Below, in pieces: positions 32,534 to 41,285 of a stretch of 64,000 nucleotides of DNA. A program made the position numbers and the translations under genes. The notes beneath the pieces are model-generated. The model was given only the letters and a program-made list of their open reading frames with translations, ran no database searches and was not told the origin of the DNA. Within the stretch, counting starts at the first letter, position 1. Each line of letters begins with the position of its first letter. The DNA is from Streptomyces olivochromogenes (GTDB lineage Bacteria > Actinomycetota > Actinomycetes > Streptomycetales > Streptomycetaceae): positions 249,829-313,828 of the forward strand of contig NZ_KQ948457.1 in NCBI RefSeq assembly GCF_001514115.1, written 5' to 3'.

Positions 32534-33529
32534 TCAGTAGCCGAAGTCCTGCGTCCACCAGGGGCCGCCGGTGCCGAGGTGCACACCCACGCCGAGGGTC
32601 TTGAAGTCGCAGTTCAGAATGTTGGCGCGGTGGCCGGGGCTGTTCATCCAGGCCTCCATGACGGCGGCGGCGTCGGCCTGTCCGCGGGCTATGTTCTCGC
32701 CGCCGAGGCTGGTGATCCCGGCCTTGGCCGCCCGGTCCCAGGGGCTGAGCCCGCTCGGGTCGGTGTGGTCGAAGAAGTCGCGCACGGCCATGTCCTCGCT
32801 GAAGGCCTGGGCGAGGTCGGACAGGGCGCTGTTCGCCGTCACGGGACTGCAGCCGACCTTGGCCCGCTCGTCGTTGACCAGCTTGAGCACCTCGGTCTCG
32901 GCTGCCGCTTGGGCGGAGACGTCGACCGGCGCGGTGGTCTTGGGTGCCTTGGTCTTCGAGGCCTGACCGGGCGGAGTCGCGGGCTTGTTCGCGTTCGCGG
33001 CCTTGCCCGGCTTGGTGGTGGTGGGCTCCTGGGAGGGTGCCGTCGTCGGCGCGGCCGGCGAGGTCACGGGAGCGGTCGAGGCCGACGCCGACGCCGAGGG
33101 CGACGCGGAGCGGTCGGCGTCACGGCTCGTCGACGTGCCCTCGCGGCCGTCCGCGCTCGCGCTGCCCGACGTACCGCCCTGCTGGGTCTCCTGACCGGAC
33201 GGGGACCCCACGGCCTGCACGCTGTCGGAGTTGTTGCTGCCACCACCGAGCGAGTAGTTCTCGGTGCCGGGCAGCACACCGGAGGCGACGGCCACGGTGC
33301 CCAGTGCCACGGCCGCGGAGACGCCGAGCAGACCCGTGCGTACCGGCGTCGCGGTCTTCCGCTTGCGGTGCGAGCGGGCAGCGGCGGTCGGCGGGAGGTC
33401 GGCGACGGCGGCGTAGCCGTACAGGTTCTCCGGGCCGTAACTTTCCGTAAGGGGTCCGTGGTTCTCCGTAACCCCTGTGGCGCGGCCCGTGGCGGCGCGG
33501 CCGACGGCGGAGCGTCCGTGGCGTCCCAT
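32534..33529 (-). CDS. Secreted or membrane-anchored CAP/SCP-domain protein
   Basis: 331 residues. An N-terminal cytoplasmic stretch of about 65 residues precedes a membrane/signal segment (TGLLGVSAAVALGTVAVASG, near 66-85). A long Ser/Thr/Pro/Ala linker follows (near 100-205). The C-terminal 125 residues are a CAP (SCP/PR-1) domain, with LVNDERAKVGCSPVTANSAL, FFDHTDPSGLSPWDRAAKAG, GENIARGQADAA, AWMNSPGHRANIL and GVGVHLG. CAP proteins are extracytoplasmic and their bacterial function is mostly unknown. It converges with the SHOCT region. Confidence 0.92.
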   Translation of the reverse strand: MGRHGRSAVGRAATGRATGVTENHGPLTESYGPENLYGYAAVADLPPTAAARSHRKRKTATPVRTGLLGVSAAVALGTVAVASGVLPGTENYSLGGGSNNSDSVQAVGSPSGQETQQGGTSGSASADGREGTSTSRDADRSASPSASASASTAPVTSPAAPTTAPSQEPTTTKPGKAANANKPATPPGQASKTKAPKTTAPVDVSAQAAAETEVLKLVNDERAKVGCSPVTANSALSDLAQAFSEDMAVRDFFDHTDPSGLSPWDRAAKAGITSLGGENIARGQADAAAVMEAWMNSPGHRANILNCDFKTLGVGVHLGTGGPWWTQDFGY

Positions 33530-33669
33530 CTCCTGGCCTTCCTCGTTCCTGGTCAGCGTCCCTCACTCAAAAGAGTGAGTTTCATATGAGACTCATTGGG
33601 TCGGGACGGTACCGCATGGCGGGAGGGGAGGAAGTGCTGCGAGAGACTTTGTCCGGTTAGCGTGCACCC

Positions 33670-33951
33670 ATGAACGAGGTTGTACGGCTGGTGGTTTGGG
33701 TGCGCGGACGTGTCCAAGGTGTGGGTTTCCGCTGGTTCACGCGGGCCAAGGCGCTGGAGATCGGCGGCCTGAGTGGCTTTGCTCTCAATTTGGACGACGG
33801 ACGGGTCCAGGTGGTCGCGGAAGGAACCCGGGCCGGATGCCAGGGTCTCCTCGACTGGCTCCAGGGGGACGACACACCCGGGCGTGTGGACGGAGTCACT
33901 GAGATCTGGGACACGCCCCGGGGGATCTATGACGGCTTCGCGATCCGGTGA
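33670..33951 (+). CDS. acyP: Acylphosphatase
   Basis: 93 residues with the family signature VRGRVQGVGFRWFTRAKALE; catalytic Arg21 and Asn40 (GFALNLDDG) are in place. It hydrolyses carboxyl phosphates. It lies upstream of smc, its usual place in actinobacteria. A start ATG is clear but the upstream ribosome site is weak. Confidence 0.95.
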   Translation: MNEVVRLVVWVRGRVQGVGFRWFTRAKALEIGGLSGFALNLDDGRVQVVAEGTRAGCQGLLDWLQGDDTPGRVDGVTEIWDTPRGIYDGFAIR

Positions 33952-34333
33952 CGGCGACGTGCGCAACGGCCCTGGCGGAAGCGGTATGGCATGCCACCGG
34001 CACCTGCCAGAAGCAGAAATGACCTGGTGGTTGCCAAGAACGGCTCGGCGTGGCAGGCTCCGCAGAGAAGGATGATCTCCACACCCCCCGGGTCTCGCAG
34101 GAGTCGCAGCGCAGCCGTCCGAAGGGCCGCGCGACAGCGGGTTGCCCGCCAATACGGGGCGTGATCGTGTTGACCGTCAAACTTTTTGGTGAGACGCTGA
34201 AAGCCCCGCGCACCTTAGCTGTTTGGCATGTGGAACCGCAGCAAAAATTTAGTAAGTGTCAAGCATCGCGGGTGCGATTCCCTCACGACCCACACCGCTT
34301 CGGTCGGTCACTCAGTGTGGAGGACCATCCATC
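33952..34333. promoter_or_regulatory. Upstream region of the small coiled-coil gene
   Basis: No gene is recognised in these 382 bp. GC content falls between about 34165 and 34260, suggesting a promoter. TTGAC-C-GTCAA (34170-34180) is a perfect 5-bp inverted repeat, the same core as the palindrome before thiL. An A/T-rich patch (AAAAATTTAG, near 34244) lies nearer the gene. I could not assign a -10 box with confidence. Confidence 0.35.
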
Positions 34334-34537
34334 ATGGCAAAGGCGCTTCTCGGTTACGTCGGCGGTTCCGACCCGCGACTCATCGCCGAGATGCGACGGC
34401 TCCAGCAGCGTGTACAGGACCTCGAATCCGAGCTCGTACGGATTCAGGCCGAGAACGACGCGCTCGCGGCTGCCGCTTCTCACGACTCGCTTCTCGAGAG
34501 CATCGACGTACCCCAGGCGGAGCCTGCGCTCACCTGA
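34334..34537 (+). CDS. Small conserved coiled-coil protein upstream of smc
   Basis: 67 residues, MAKALLGYVGGSDPRLIAEM onward. Residues 18-50 form a short coiled coil (RLQQRVQDLESELVRIQAEN). GGAGG lies nine bases before the ATG. It has the size and place of a small conserved actinobacterial protein of unknown function. A perfect 10-bp terminator separates it from smc. Confidence 0.8.
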   Translation: MAKALLGYVGGSDPRLIAEMRRLQQRVQDLESELVRIQAENDALAAAASHDSLLESIDVPQAEPALT

Positions 34538-34611
34538 TCACTGCACCGCACTACGACAGCAGTGGTTGGGTTGCCCGTGTCAACCGCTAATTTGTCAGCT
34601 GTCAGAATTGC

Positions 34612-34636
34612 AAGGGACGCCTCTTCGGCGTCCCTT
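34612..34636 (+). terminator. Terminator between the small gene and smc
   Basis: AAGGGACGCC (34612-34621) pairs perfectly with GGCGTCCCTT (34627-34636) around a 5-nt loop, followed by a CTTCTTT pyrimidine-rich tract. Confidence 0.85.
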
Positions 34637-34750
34637 CTTCTTTCCCCCGCGTGCCCTCCCACTCTTTAACGTCTGGTGTGCCCTGCACGTTCATGGGTGA
34701 AACCGTGGGTTCATGGAGTGAGACCGGCCCGAAAGGTAGAGTCCGGCGGC

Positions 34751-37700
34751 GTGCACCTCAAGGCCCTGACCCTGCGCGGGTTCAAGTCGTTCGCCTCGGC
34801 GACCACGCTGCGGTTCGAGCCGGGCATCACCTGTGTCGTGGGCCCCAATGGTTCGGGCAAGTCCAACGTCGTGGACGCCCTGAGCTGGGTCATGGGTGAG
34901 CAGGGAGCCAAGTCGCTGCGCGGCGGCAAGATGGAGGACGTCATCTTCGCCGGCACCACCGGGCGGCCGCCGCTCGGCCGGGCCGAGGTGTCCCTGACCA
35001 TCGACAACTCCGACGGCGCGCTGCCCATCGAGTACGCCGAGGTCACCATCACGCGGATCATGTTCCGCAACGGCGGCAGCGAGTACCAGATCAACGGTGA
35101 CACCTGCCGTCTCCTCGACATCCAGGAACTGCTGTCCGACTCCGGCATCGGCCGCGAGATGCACGTCATCGTCGGCCAGGGCCAGCTCGACTCCGTCCTG
35201 CACGCCGACCCGATGGGCCGCCGCGCGTTCATCGAGGAGGCGGCGGGCGTCCTCAAGCACCGCAAGCGCAAGGAAAAGGCGCTGCGGAAACTGGACGCGA
35301 TGCAGGCGAACCTGGCCCGCGTCCAGGACCTCACCGACGAACTGCGCCGCCAGCTCAAGCCACTGGGCCGGCAGGCCGCCGTCGCCCGTCGCGCCGCCGT
35401 CATCCAGGCCGACCTGCGCGACGCCCGTCTGCGCCTCCTCGCCGATGATCTCGTACGACTGCGGCAGGCGCTCCAGTCCGAGATCGCCGACGAGGCCGCG
35501 CTCAAGCAACGCAAGGAATCCGCCGAGGCCGAACTGAAGAAGGCGCTCCAGCGGGAGGCGCTCCTGGAGGACGAGGTCCGGCAGCTCACGCCCCGGCTCC
35601 AGCGCGCCCAGCAGACCTGGTACGAGCTCTCGCAGCTCGCCGAGCGGGTGCGCGGCACGATCTCGCTGGCCGACGCGCGGGTGAAGAGCGCCACCTCGGC
35701 GCCCGCCGAGGAGCGGCGCGGGCGCGACCCCGAGGACATGGAGCGCGAGGCGGCGCGGATCCGTGAGCAGGAGGCCGAGCTCGAAGCGGCCCTGGAGGCG
35801 GCCGAGCACGCCCTGGAGGACACGGTCGCGCACCGGGCCGAACTGGAGCGCGAGCTCGCCGTCGAGGAGCGCCGCCTCAAGGACGTGGCCCGCGCCATCG
35901 CCGACCGCCGTGAGGGCCTGGCCCGCCTCAACGGCCAGGTCAACGCCGCCCGTTCGCGGGCAGCCTCCGCCCAGGCCGAGATCGACCGGCTCGCCGTCGC
36001 CCGGGACGAGGCCCAGGAGCGGGCGTTCGCCGCGCAGGAGGAGTACGAGCAGCTGAAGGCCGAGGTCGACGGCCTGGACGCGGGCGACGCGGAACTGACG
36101 GAGCGGCACGAGGCGGCCAAGCGGGCGCTGTCCGAGGCGGAGGCCGCGCTGAGCGCCGCCCGTGAGGCGGCCACGGCGGCCGAACGCAGGCGCGCCGCCA
36201 CCCAGGCCCGCCACGAGGCCCTCGCCCTCGGTCTACGCCGCAAGGACGGCACGGGGGCGCTGCTGGGGGCCAGGGACCGCCTCACGGGGCTCCTCGGCCC
36301 CGCGGCCGAGCTGCTGTCCGTCACCCCAGGCCACGAGGTCGCGCTCGCCGCCGCCTTCGGCGTCGCGGCGGACGCCATCGCGGTCACCACTCCGGCCTCG
36401 GCCGCCGAAGCCATCCGCCTGCTGCGCAAGCAGGACGCCGGCCGCGCGGCCCTGCTGCTGGCCGGGGCTCCGGAGGAGGCGGGGGCACGCGAGACCAAGG
36501 GCATCGACGACACCGGGCAGCACCGGGCGGCGGGTGACCTCGCTTCCGGTGCGGTGCCCATCGGCGGCCACCCCGACGGGCGTGACGCATCCGGCGGCGC
36601 GAGCCCCTCCGCGGCCTCTCTGGACGACGTGGCCCCATGGGCTGCCTCAGGGGCGTTGCCTCCGGACGCCGAGTCCGGTGACGCGGCGCCGCGGACGGCC
36701 CCCACCGGGCCGCGGTACGCCGCCGACCTCGTCCGTGGTCCCGCCGAGCTCATGCCCGCCGTACGGCGGCTGCTGCGCGGGATCGTCGTGGTCGGCACCC
36801 TCGAGGACGCCGAGGATCTGGTCTACGCGCGGCCGGAGTTGACCGCGGTCACCGCGGAGGGGGACCTGCTCGGAGCGCACTTCGCGCACGGTGGGTCCGC
36901 CGGGGCGCCCAGCCTCCTCGAAGTGCAGGCGTCCGTCGACGAGGCGGCTGCCGAGCTCGAGGAGCTCGCCGTGCGGTGCGAGGAACTCGGCGCGGCGCAG
37001 CACCGGGCCGCCGAGGAGCGGGGGGAGCGGGCCGCGCTCGTCGAGGAGCTGGGGGAGCGGCGGCGGGCCGCCGAGCGCGAGAAGTCATCCGTGGCGCAGC
37101 AGTTGGGGCGGCTGGCCGGGCAGGCGCGCGGCGCGGCCGGGGAGGCCGAGCGGAGCACCGCCGCCGCGGCACGGGCGCAGGAGGCGCTCGACCGGGCCGT
37201 AGAGGAGGCCGAGGAGCTGGCGGAGCGCCTCGCCGTGGCCGAGGAGATGCCCGTCGAGGAGGAGCCCGACACGGCCGTACGGGATCGGCTCGCCGCGGAC
37301 GGCGCCAACGCGCGGCAGACCGAGATGGAGGCCCGGCTCCAGGTGCGCACGCACGAGGAGCGGGTGAAGGGGCTCGCGGGACGGGCCGACGGGCTCGACC
37401 GGGCCGCGCGGGCGGAACGTGAGGCACGCGCGCGTGCGGAGCAGCGGCGGGCCCGGCTGCGGCACGAGGCGGCGGTCGCCGAGGCAGTGGCCTCCGGAGC
37501 GCGGCAACTCCTGGCGCACGTCGAGGTGTCACTGCGCCGGGCCGAGGAGGAGCGCACCGCCGCCGACACGGCCAAGGCCCGCCGTGAGCAGGATCTTGTC
37601 GCCGCGCGCAACCAAGGCCGCGATCTCAAGGCGGAGCTCGACAAACTCACGGATTCCGTTCACCGCGGCGAGGTACTCGGCGCCGAGAAGCGGCTGCGGA

Positions 37701-38509
37701 TAGAGCAGCTGGAGACGAAGGCGCTGGAGGAGCTCGGTGTCGAACCGGCGGGGCTTGTCGCGGACTACGGTCCAAGCCAGCTCGTGCCGCCCTCGCTCCC
37801 CGCCGAGGGCGAGGAACTGCCCGAGGACCCGGAGCACCCGCGCAACCAGCCCCGGCCCTTCCACCGTGCCGAGCAGGAGCGACGGCTCAAGTCGGCCGAG
37901 CGGGCCTACGCGCAGCTGGGGAAGGTCAATCCGCTGGCGTTGGAGGAGTTCTCCGCGTTGGAGGAGCGTCACAAGTTCCTCAGCGAGCAGCTGGAGGACC
38001 TCAAGAAGACGCGGGCCGATCTGCTGCAGGTGGTGAAGGAGGTCGACGAGCGCGTCGAACAGGTCTTCACCGAGGCGTACCGGGACACCGCGCGTGAGTT
38101 CGAAGGCGTCTTCAGCAGGCTGTTCCCGGGAGGGGACGGGCGACTGATCCTGACCGACCCCGACAACATGCTCACCACGGGTGTGGACGTCGAGGCGCGG
38201 CCCCCCGGCAAGAAGGTGAAGCGGCTGTCCCTGCTGTCCGGCGGGGAGAGGTCTCTCACCGCCGTCGCGCTCCTTGTGTCGATCTTCAAGGCGCGGCCCA
38301 GTCCGTTCTATGTGATGGACGAGGTGGAGGCGGCGCTCGACGACACCAACCTGCAGCGGCTGATCCGGATCATGCAGGAGCTGCAGGAGGCCTCGCAGCT
38401 GATCGTGATCACGCACCAGAAGCGGACGATGGAGGTCGCCGACGCGTTGTACGGCGTCTCCATGCAGGGCGACGGTGTGTCGAAGGTCATCAGCCAGCGG
38501 CTCCGCTAG
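34751..38509 (+). CDS. smc: Chromosome segregation ATPase SMC
   Basis: Condensin subunit that compacts and segregates chromosomes, important in sporulating hyphae. 1252 residues from GTG 34751 (HLKALTLRGFKSFASATTLR). Walker A is VGPNGSGKSNVVDAL (near 30); two long coiled coils flank a hinge (about 500-690); the signature LSGGERSLTAVALL (near 1163) and Walker B FYVMDEVEAALDD (near 1186) close the head. The hinge contains an extra, low-complexity Gly/Ala/Asp-rich segment of about 70 residues (near 577-648, e.g. GGHPDGRDASGGASPSAASL), so the protein is longer than the ~1190 residues I expect for Streptomyces. Confidence 0.97.
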   Translation: MHLKALTLRGFKSFASATTLRFEPGITCVVGPNGSGKSNVVDALSWVMGEQGAKSLRGGKMEDVIFAGTTGRPPLGRAEVSLTIDNSDGALPIEYAEVTITRIMFRNGGSEYQINGDTCRLLDIQELLSDSGIGREMHVIVGQGQLDSVLHADPMGRRAFIEEAAGVLKHRKRKEKALRKLDAMQANLARVQDLTDELRRQLKPLGRQAAVARRAAVIQADLRDARLRLLADDLVRLRQALQSEIADEAALKQRKESAEAELKKALQREALLEDEVRQLTPRLQRAQQTWYELSQLAERVRGTISLADARVKSATSAPAEERRGRDPEDMEREAARIREQEAELEAALEAAEHALEDTVAHRAELERELAVEERRLKDVARAIADRREGLARLNGQVNAARSRAASAQAEIDRLAVARDEAQERAFAAQEEYEQLKAEVDGLDAGDAELTERHEAAKRALSEAEAALSAAREAATAAERRRAATQARHEALALGLRRKDGTGALLGARDRLTGLLGPAAELLSVTPGHEVALAAAFGVAADAIAVTTPASAAEAIRLLRKQDAGRAALLLAGAPEEAGARETKGIDDTGQHRAAGDLASGAVPIGGHPDGRDASGGASPSAASLDDVAPWAASGALPPDAESGDAAPRTAPTGPRYAADLVRGPAELMPAVRRLLRGIVVVGTLEDAEDLVYARPELTAVTAEGDLLGAHFAHGGSAGAPSLLEVQASVDEAAAELEELAVRCEELGAAQHRAAEERGERAALVEELGERRRAAEREKSSVAQQLGRLAGQARGAAGEAERSTAAAARAQEALDRAVEEAEELAERLAVAEEMPVEEEPDTAVRDRLAADGANARQTEMEARLQVRTHEERVKGLAGRADGLDRAARAEREARARAEQRRARLRHEAAVAEAVASGARQLLAHVEVSLRRAEEERTAADTAKARREQDLVAARNQGRDLKAELDKLTDSVHRGEVLGAEKRLRIEQLETKALEELGVEPAGLVADYGPSQLVPPSLPAEGEELPEDPEHPRNQPRPFHRAEQERRLKSAERAYAQLGKVNPLALEEFSALEERHKFLSEQLEDLKKTRADLLQVVKEVDERVEQVFTEAYRDTAREFEGVFSRLFPGGDGRLILTDPDNMLTTGVDVEARPPGKKVKRLSLLSGGERSLTAVALLVSIFKARPSPFYVMDEVEAALDDTNLQRLIRIMQELQEASQLIVITHQKRTMEVADALYGVSMQGDGVSKVISQRLR

Positions 38510-38612
38510 ATGCATGTAGTGCACACCGGTCGTGACCTGCACTTCTAGTTGGGTTCAAGTAGTGAACACGTGATGACCGCTTGGGTGCGAAAAATTCACA
38601 GCAGCCGAACTG

Positions 38613-38640
38613 TTGACTTCGAAACTTGAAGGCATAGTCT
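38613..38640 (+). promoter_or_regulatory. Probable glcP promoter
   Basis: TTGACT (38613-38618) and TAGTCT (38635-38640) are 16 bp apart in an AT-rich stretch 123 bp upstream of the glcP GTG. This fits a housekeeping promoter with a long leader. Confidence 0.5.
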
Positions 38641-38762
38641 CTGCAACGTTGCTTTTACCTTCAGGTGGTGGGGGCTGCGAAGTTGTGCGCCACTGGTACC
38701 ACCACCGAAGGGCTTGCCCCCACACCCCCGGCAGCGAGGCCGGGTGGCCCGAGGAGTTACAC

Positions 38763-40181
38763 GTGACCAGCACCGCGCAGGCGCCCCAACCAGGAGCCAG
38801 GACGGCTCACCCCGAACATCTCGGGCATGTCATCTTCATCGCGGCGGCGGCCGCAATGGGCGGCTTCCTGTTCGGTTACGACAGCGCCGTGATCAACGGT
38901 GCCGTCGAGGCGATCCGAAGCCGCTACGACATCGGCTCGGCGACCCTGGCCCAGGTCATCGCCATCGCGCTGATCGGCTGCGCCATCGGCGCGGCGACCG
39001 CGGGCCGCATAGCCGACCGCATCGGCCGCATCCGATGCATGCAGATCTCCGCCGTCCTCTTCACGGTCAGCGCCGTCGGTTCCGCGCTGCCGTTCGCGCT
39101 GTGGGACCTCGCCTTCTGGCGCATCATCGGCGGATTCGCCATCGGTATGGCCTCCGTCATCGGCCCCGCCTACATCGCCGAGGTCTCCCCGGCCGCGTAC
39201 CGCGGACGCCTGGGCTCCTTCCAGCAGGCCGCGATCGTCGTCGGCATCGCCATCTCGCAGCTGGTCAACTGGGGCATCCTGAACGCCGCCGGCGGCGACC
39301 AGCGTGGCAAGCTGATGGGCGTCGAGGCCTGGCAGGTCATGCTCGGTGTCATGGTCGTCCCGGCCGTCCTCTACGGTCTGCTCTCCTTCGCGATCCCCGA
39401 GTCGCCGCGCTTCCTGATCTCCGTGGGCAAGGAAGACCGCGCCCGTGAGGTGCTCAAGGAGGTCGAGGGCGACAAGATCGATCTGACGGCCCGCGTCGCC
39501 GAGATCGAGCACGCCATGAAGAGCGAGCACAAGTCGACCTTCAAGGACCTGCTCGGCGGCAGCTTCTTCTTCAAGCCGATCGTCTGGGTCGGCATCGGCC
39601 TCTCGGTCTTCCAGCAGTTCGTCGGCATCAACGTCGCGTTCTACTACTCCTCGACGCTGTGGCAGTCGGTCGGCGTCGACCCCTCGGAGTCGTTCTTCTA
39701 CTCGTTCACGACGTCGATCATCAACATCATCGGCACCGTGATCGCGATGATCTTCGTGGACCGGATCGGCCGCAAGCCGCTGGCCCTCATCGGTTCCGTC
39801 GGTATGGTCATCGGTCTCGGACTCGAAGCCTGGGCCTTCTCGTACGACCTCGTGGACGGCAAGCTGCCGGCGACACAGGGCTGGGTCGCCCTCATCGCCG
39901 CGCATGTCTTCGTCCTCTTCTTCGCCCTGTCCTGGGGTGTCGTGGTCTGGGTCTTCCTCGGCGAGATGTTCCCGAACCGGATCCGCGCCGCCGCCCTCGG
40001 CGTCGCCGCCTCCGCGCAGTGGATCGCCAACTGGGCCATCACCGCGAGCTTCCCGTCGCTGGCCGACTGGAACCTCTCCGCGACCTACGTGATCTACACG
40101 ATCTTCGCGGCGCTCTCCATCCCCTTCGTGCTCAAGTACGTCAAGGAGACCAAGGGCAAGACGCTGGAGGAAATGGGCTGA
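38763..40181 (+). CDS. glcP: Glucose/H+ symporter, MFS sugar-porter family
   Basis: 472 residues with about 12 membrane helices. Sugar-porter motifs are GGFLFGYDSAVINGA (near 34), GRIADRIGRIR, the loop PESPRFL (near 211), the sugar-site FQQFVGINVAFYYS (near 283), DRIGRKPL and a C-terminal VKETKGKTLEEMG. The position just after smc matches glcP1 of S. coelicolor, the main glucose permease, which in Streptomyces replaces PTS uptake. GTG 38763 follows GAGGAG. The gene stands alone, with its own promoter and a strong terminator. Confidence 0.93.
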   Translation: MTSTAQAPQPGARTAHPEHLGHVIFIAAAAAMGGFLFGYDSAVINGAVEAIRSRYDIGSATLAQVIAIALIGCAIGAATAGRIADRIGRIRCMQISAVLFTVSAVGSALPFALWDLAFWRIIGGFAIGMASVIGPAYIAEVSPAAYRGRLGSFQQAAIVVGIAISQLVNWGILNAAGGDQRGKLMGVEAWQVMLGVMVVPAVLYGLLSFAIPESPRFLISVGKEDRAREVLKEVEGDKIDLTARVAEIEHAMKSEHKSTFKDLLGGSFFFKPIVWVGIGLSVFQQFVGINVAFYYSSTLWQSVGVDPSESFFYSFTTSIINIIGTVIAMIFVDRIGRKPLALIGSVGMVIGLGLEAWAFSYDLVDGKLPATQGWVALIAAHVFVLFFALSWGVVVWVFLGEMFPNRIRAAALGVAASAQWIANWAITASFPSLADWNLSATYVIYTIFAALSIPFVLKYVKETKGKTLEEMG

Positions 40182-40250
40182 GCCTCCTGAAGAGGCCCCG
40201 AGACTCGAGGAGAAGGGCCAAGTCCCCGCTGCCCCTCTCCTCGTACCCGT

Positions 40251-40297
40251 AAGACGTACTGCCCCGGCTCAATCCCCGAGCCGGGGCAGTACGTCTT
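40251..40297. terminator. Bidirectional terminator at the glcP / oxidoreductase junction
   Basis: A perfect 20-bp inverted repeat, 40251-40270 with 40278-40297, and a 7-nt loop. It lies between convergent genes, and its right half covers the last nine codons of the minus-strand oxidoreductase, so it can serve both. Confidence 0.9.
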
Positions 40298-41240
40298 CGC
40301 AGAACAGGTGCAGGCTCCGCCAGCCCTCGTCGATCGGCATCCCGCCGGACAGCGGGTGCAGCACGTGGTTCTCGAGACCCTGCGCCACGCACTGGTCGGG
40401 GGTCAGGATCCGGTACACGCCCTCCGCGCGCAGTTCCTCGACCGTCGTGGCAGCCGACTTCACCGCCGAGCGGATGTCACCGGACTGCCAGGAGGCGTAT
40501 GTCCGTGCCTCGTGCAGGAAGTGCCCGCCGTACTCGGCCCACGCCCGGTCCGGGTCCTCGGCCATGTGCAGCAGCGGGGTCTCGGCGGCGGGCATCATGG
40601 TCCAGCCCTCGGTGCCGTACTCGACGAGCCGCTCCTTGTAGTACGCCTCCAGCTCGGGGAGGTGCGCGCTGGGGAAGAAGGGGAGCCCGAGCCGGGCGGC
40701 GCGCCGGGCCGCGGCCCTGGACGAGCCGCCGACCAGCAGCAGCGGGTGCGGGTCGGAGAACGGACGCGGTGTGACCCGTACCGTACGGTCCCGGTAGGTG
40801 AACTCCTCGCCGGTCCACGCCTTCAGCACCGTCTCCAGCAGCTCGTCCTGGAGTGCCCCGCGCCGCTTCCAGTCGACGTCGAAGAGGGCGTACTCCTCGG
40901 GCCGGTAGCCGATGCCCGCGACGGTGACGAGGCGGCCGCCGCTGAGCAGGTCGAGCACGGCGATGTCCTCGGCGAGGCGCAGTGGATCGTGCAGCGGGCC
41001 GATGACGGCGGAGACGGTGACCGCGAGGTGCCGGGTCGCTCCGAAGACCGCGCCCGCGAACGCGAACGGCGAGGGCAGCCAGTTGTTGGCCACTCCGTGG
41101 TGTTCCTCGGTCTGCACGGTGGTGATGCCGCGGTCGTCGGCGTAGGCGGCCATCTCGATGGCCGCCTTGTAGCGGGCGCTCAGCGACGCGGGGGTGGCGG
41201 CGGGGTCGACGAGGTTGAAGCGCACGACGGTTACGGGCAT
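40269..41240 (-). CDS. LLM-class flavin-dependent oxidoreductase
   Basis: 323 residues with the bacterial luciferase-like TIM barrel: RFNLVDPAATPASLSARYKA, TVQTEEHHGVANNWLPSPFA (near 42-61), DLLSGGRLVTVAGIGYRPEE (near 98-117) and the phosphate loop LLVGGSSRAAARRAARLGLP (near 168). Members use FMN or F420; the EEHH motif fits FMN monooxygenases, but the cofactor cannot be settled by eye. It starts 45 bp after the NCS1 permease stop on the same strand, so it may act on an imported heterocycle. Confidence 0.9.
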   Translation of the reverse strand: MPVTVVRFNLVDPAATPASLSARYKAAIEMAAYADDRGITTVQTEEHHGVANNWLPSPFAFAGAVFGATRHLAVTVSAVIGPLHDPLRLAEDIAVLDLLSGGRLVTVAGIGYRPEEYALFDVDWKRRGALQDELLETVLKAWTGEEFTYRDRTVRVTPRPFSDPHPLLLVGGSSRAAARRAARLGLPFFPSAHLPELEAYYKERLVEYGTEGWTMMPAAETPLLHMAEDPDRAWAEYGGHFLHEARTYASWQSGDIRSAVKSAATTVEELRAEGVYRILTPDQCVAQGLENHVLHPLSGGMPIDEGWRSLHLFCEDVLPRLGD

Positions 41241-41285
41241 GGAAGCCCCCCTTCGGTGTGGAGGGGGACGGTAGCTGACGGTACG

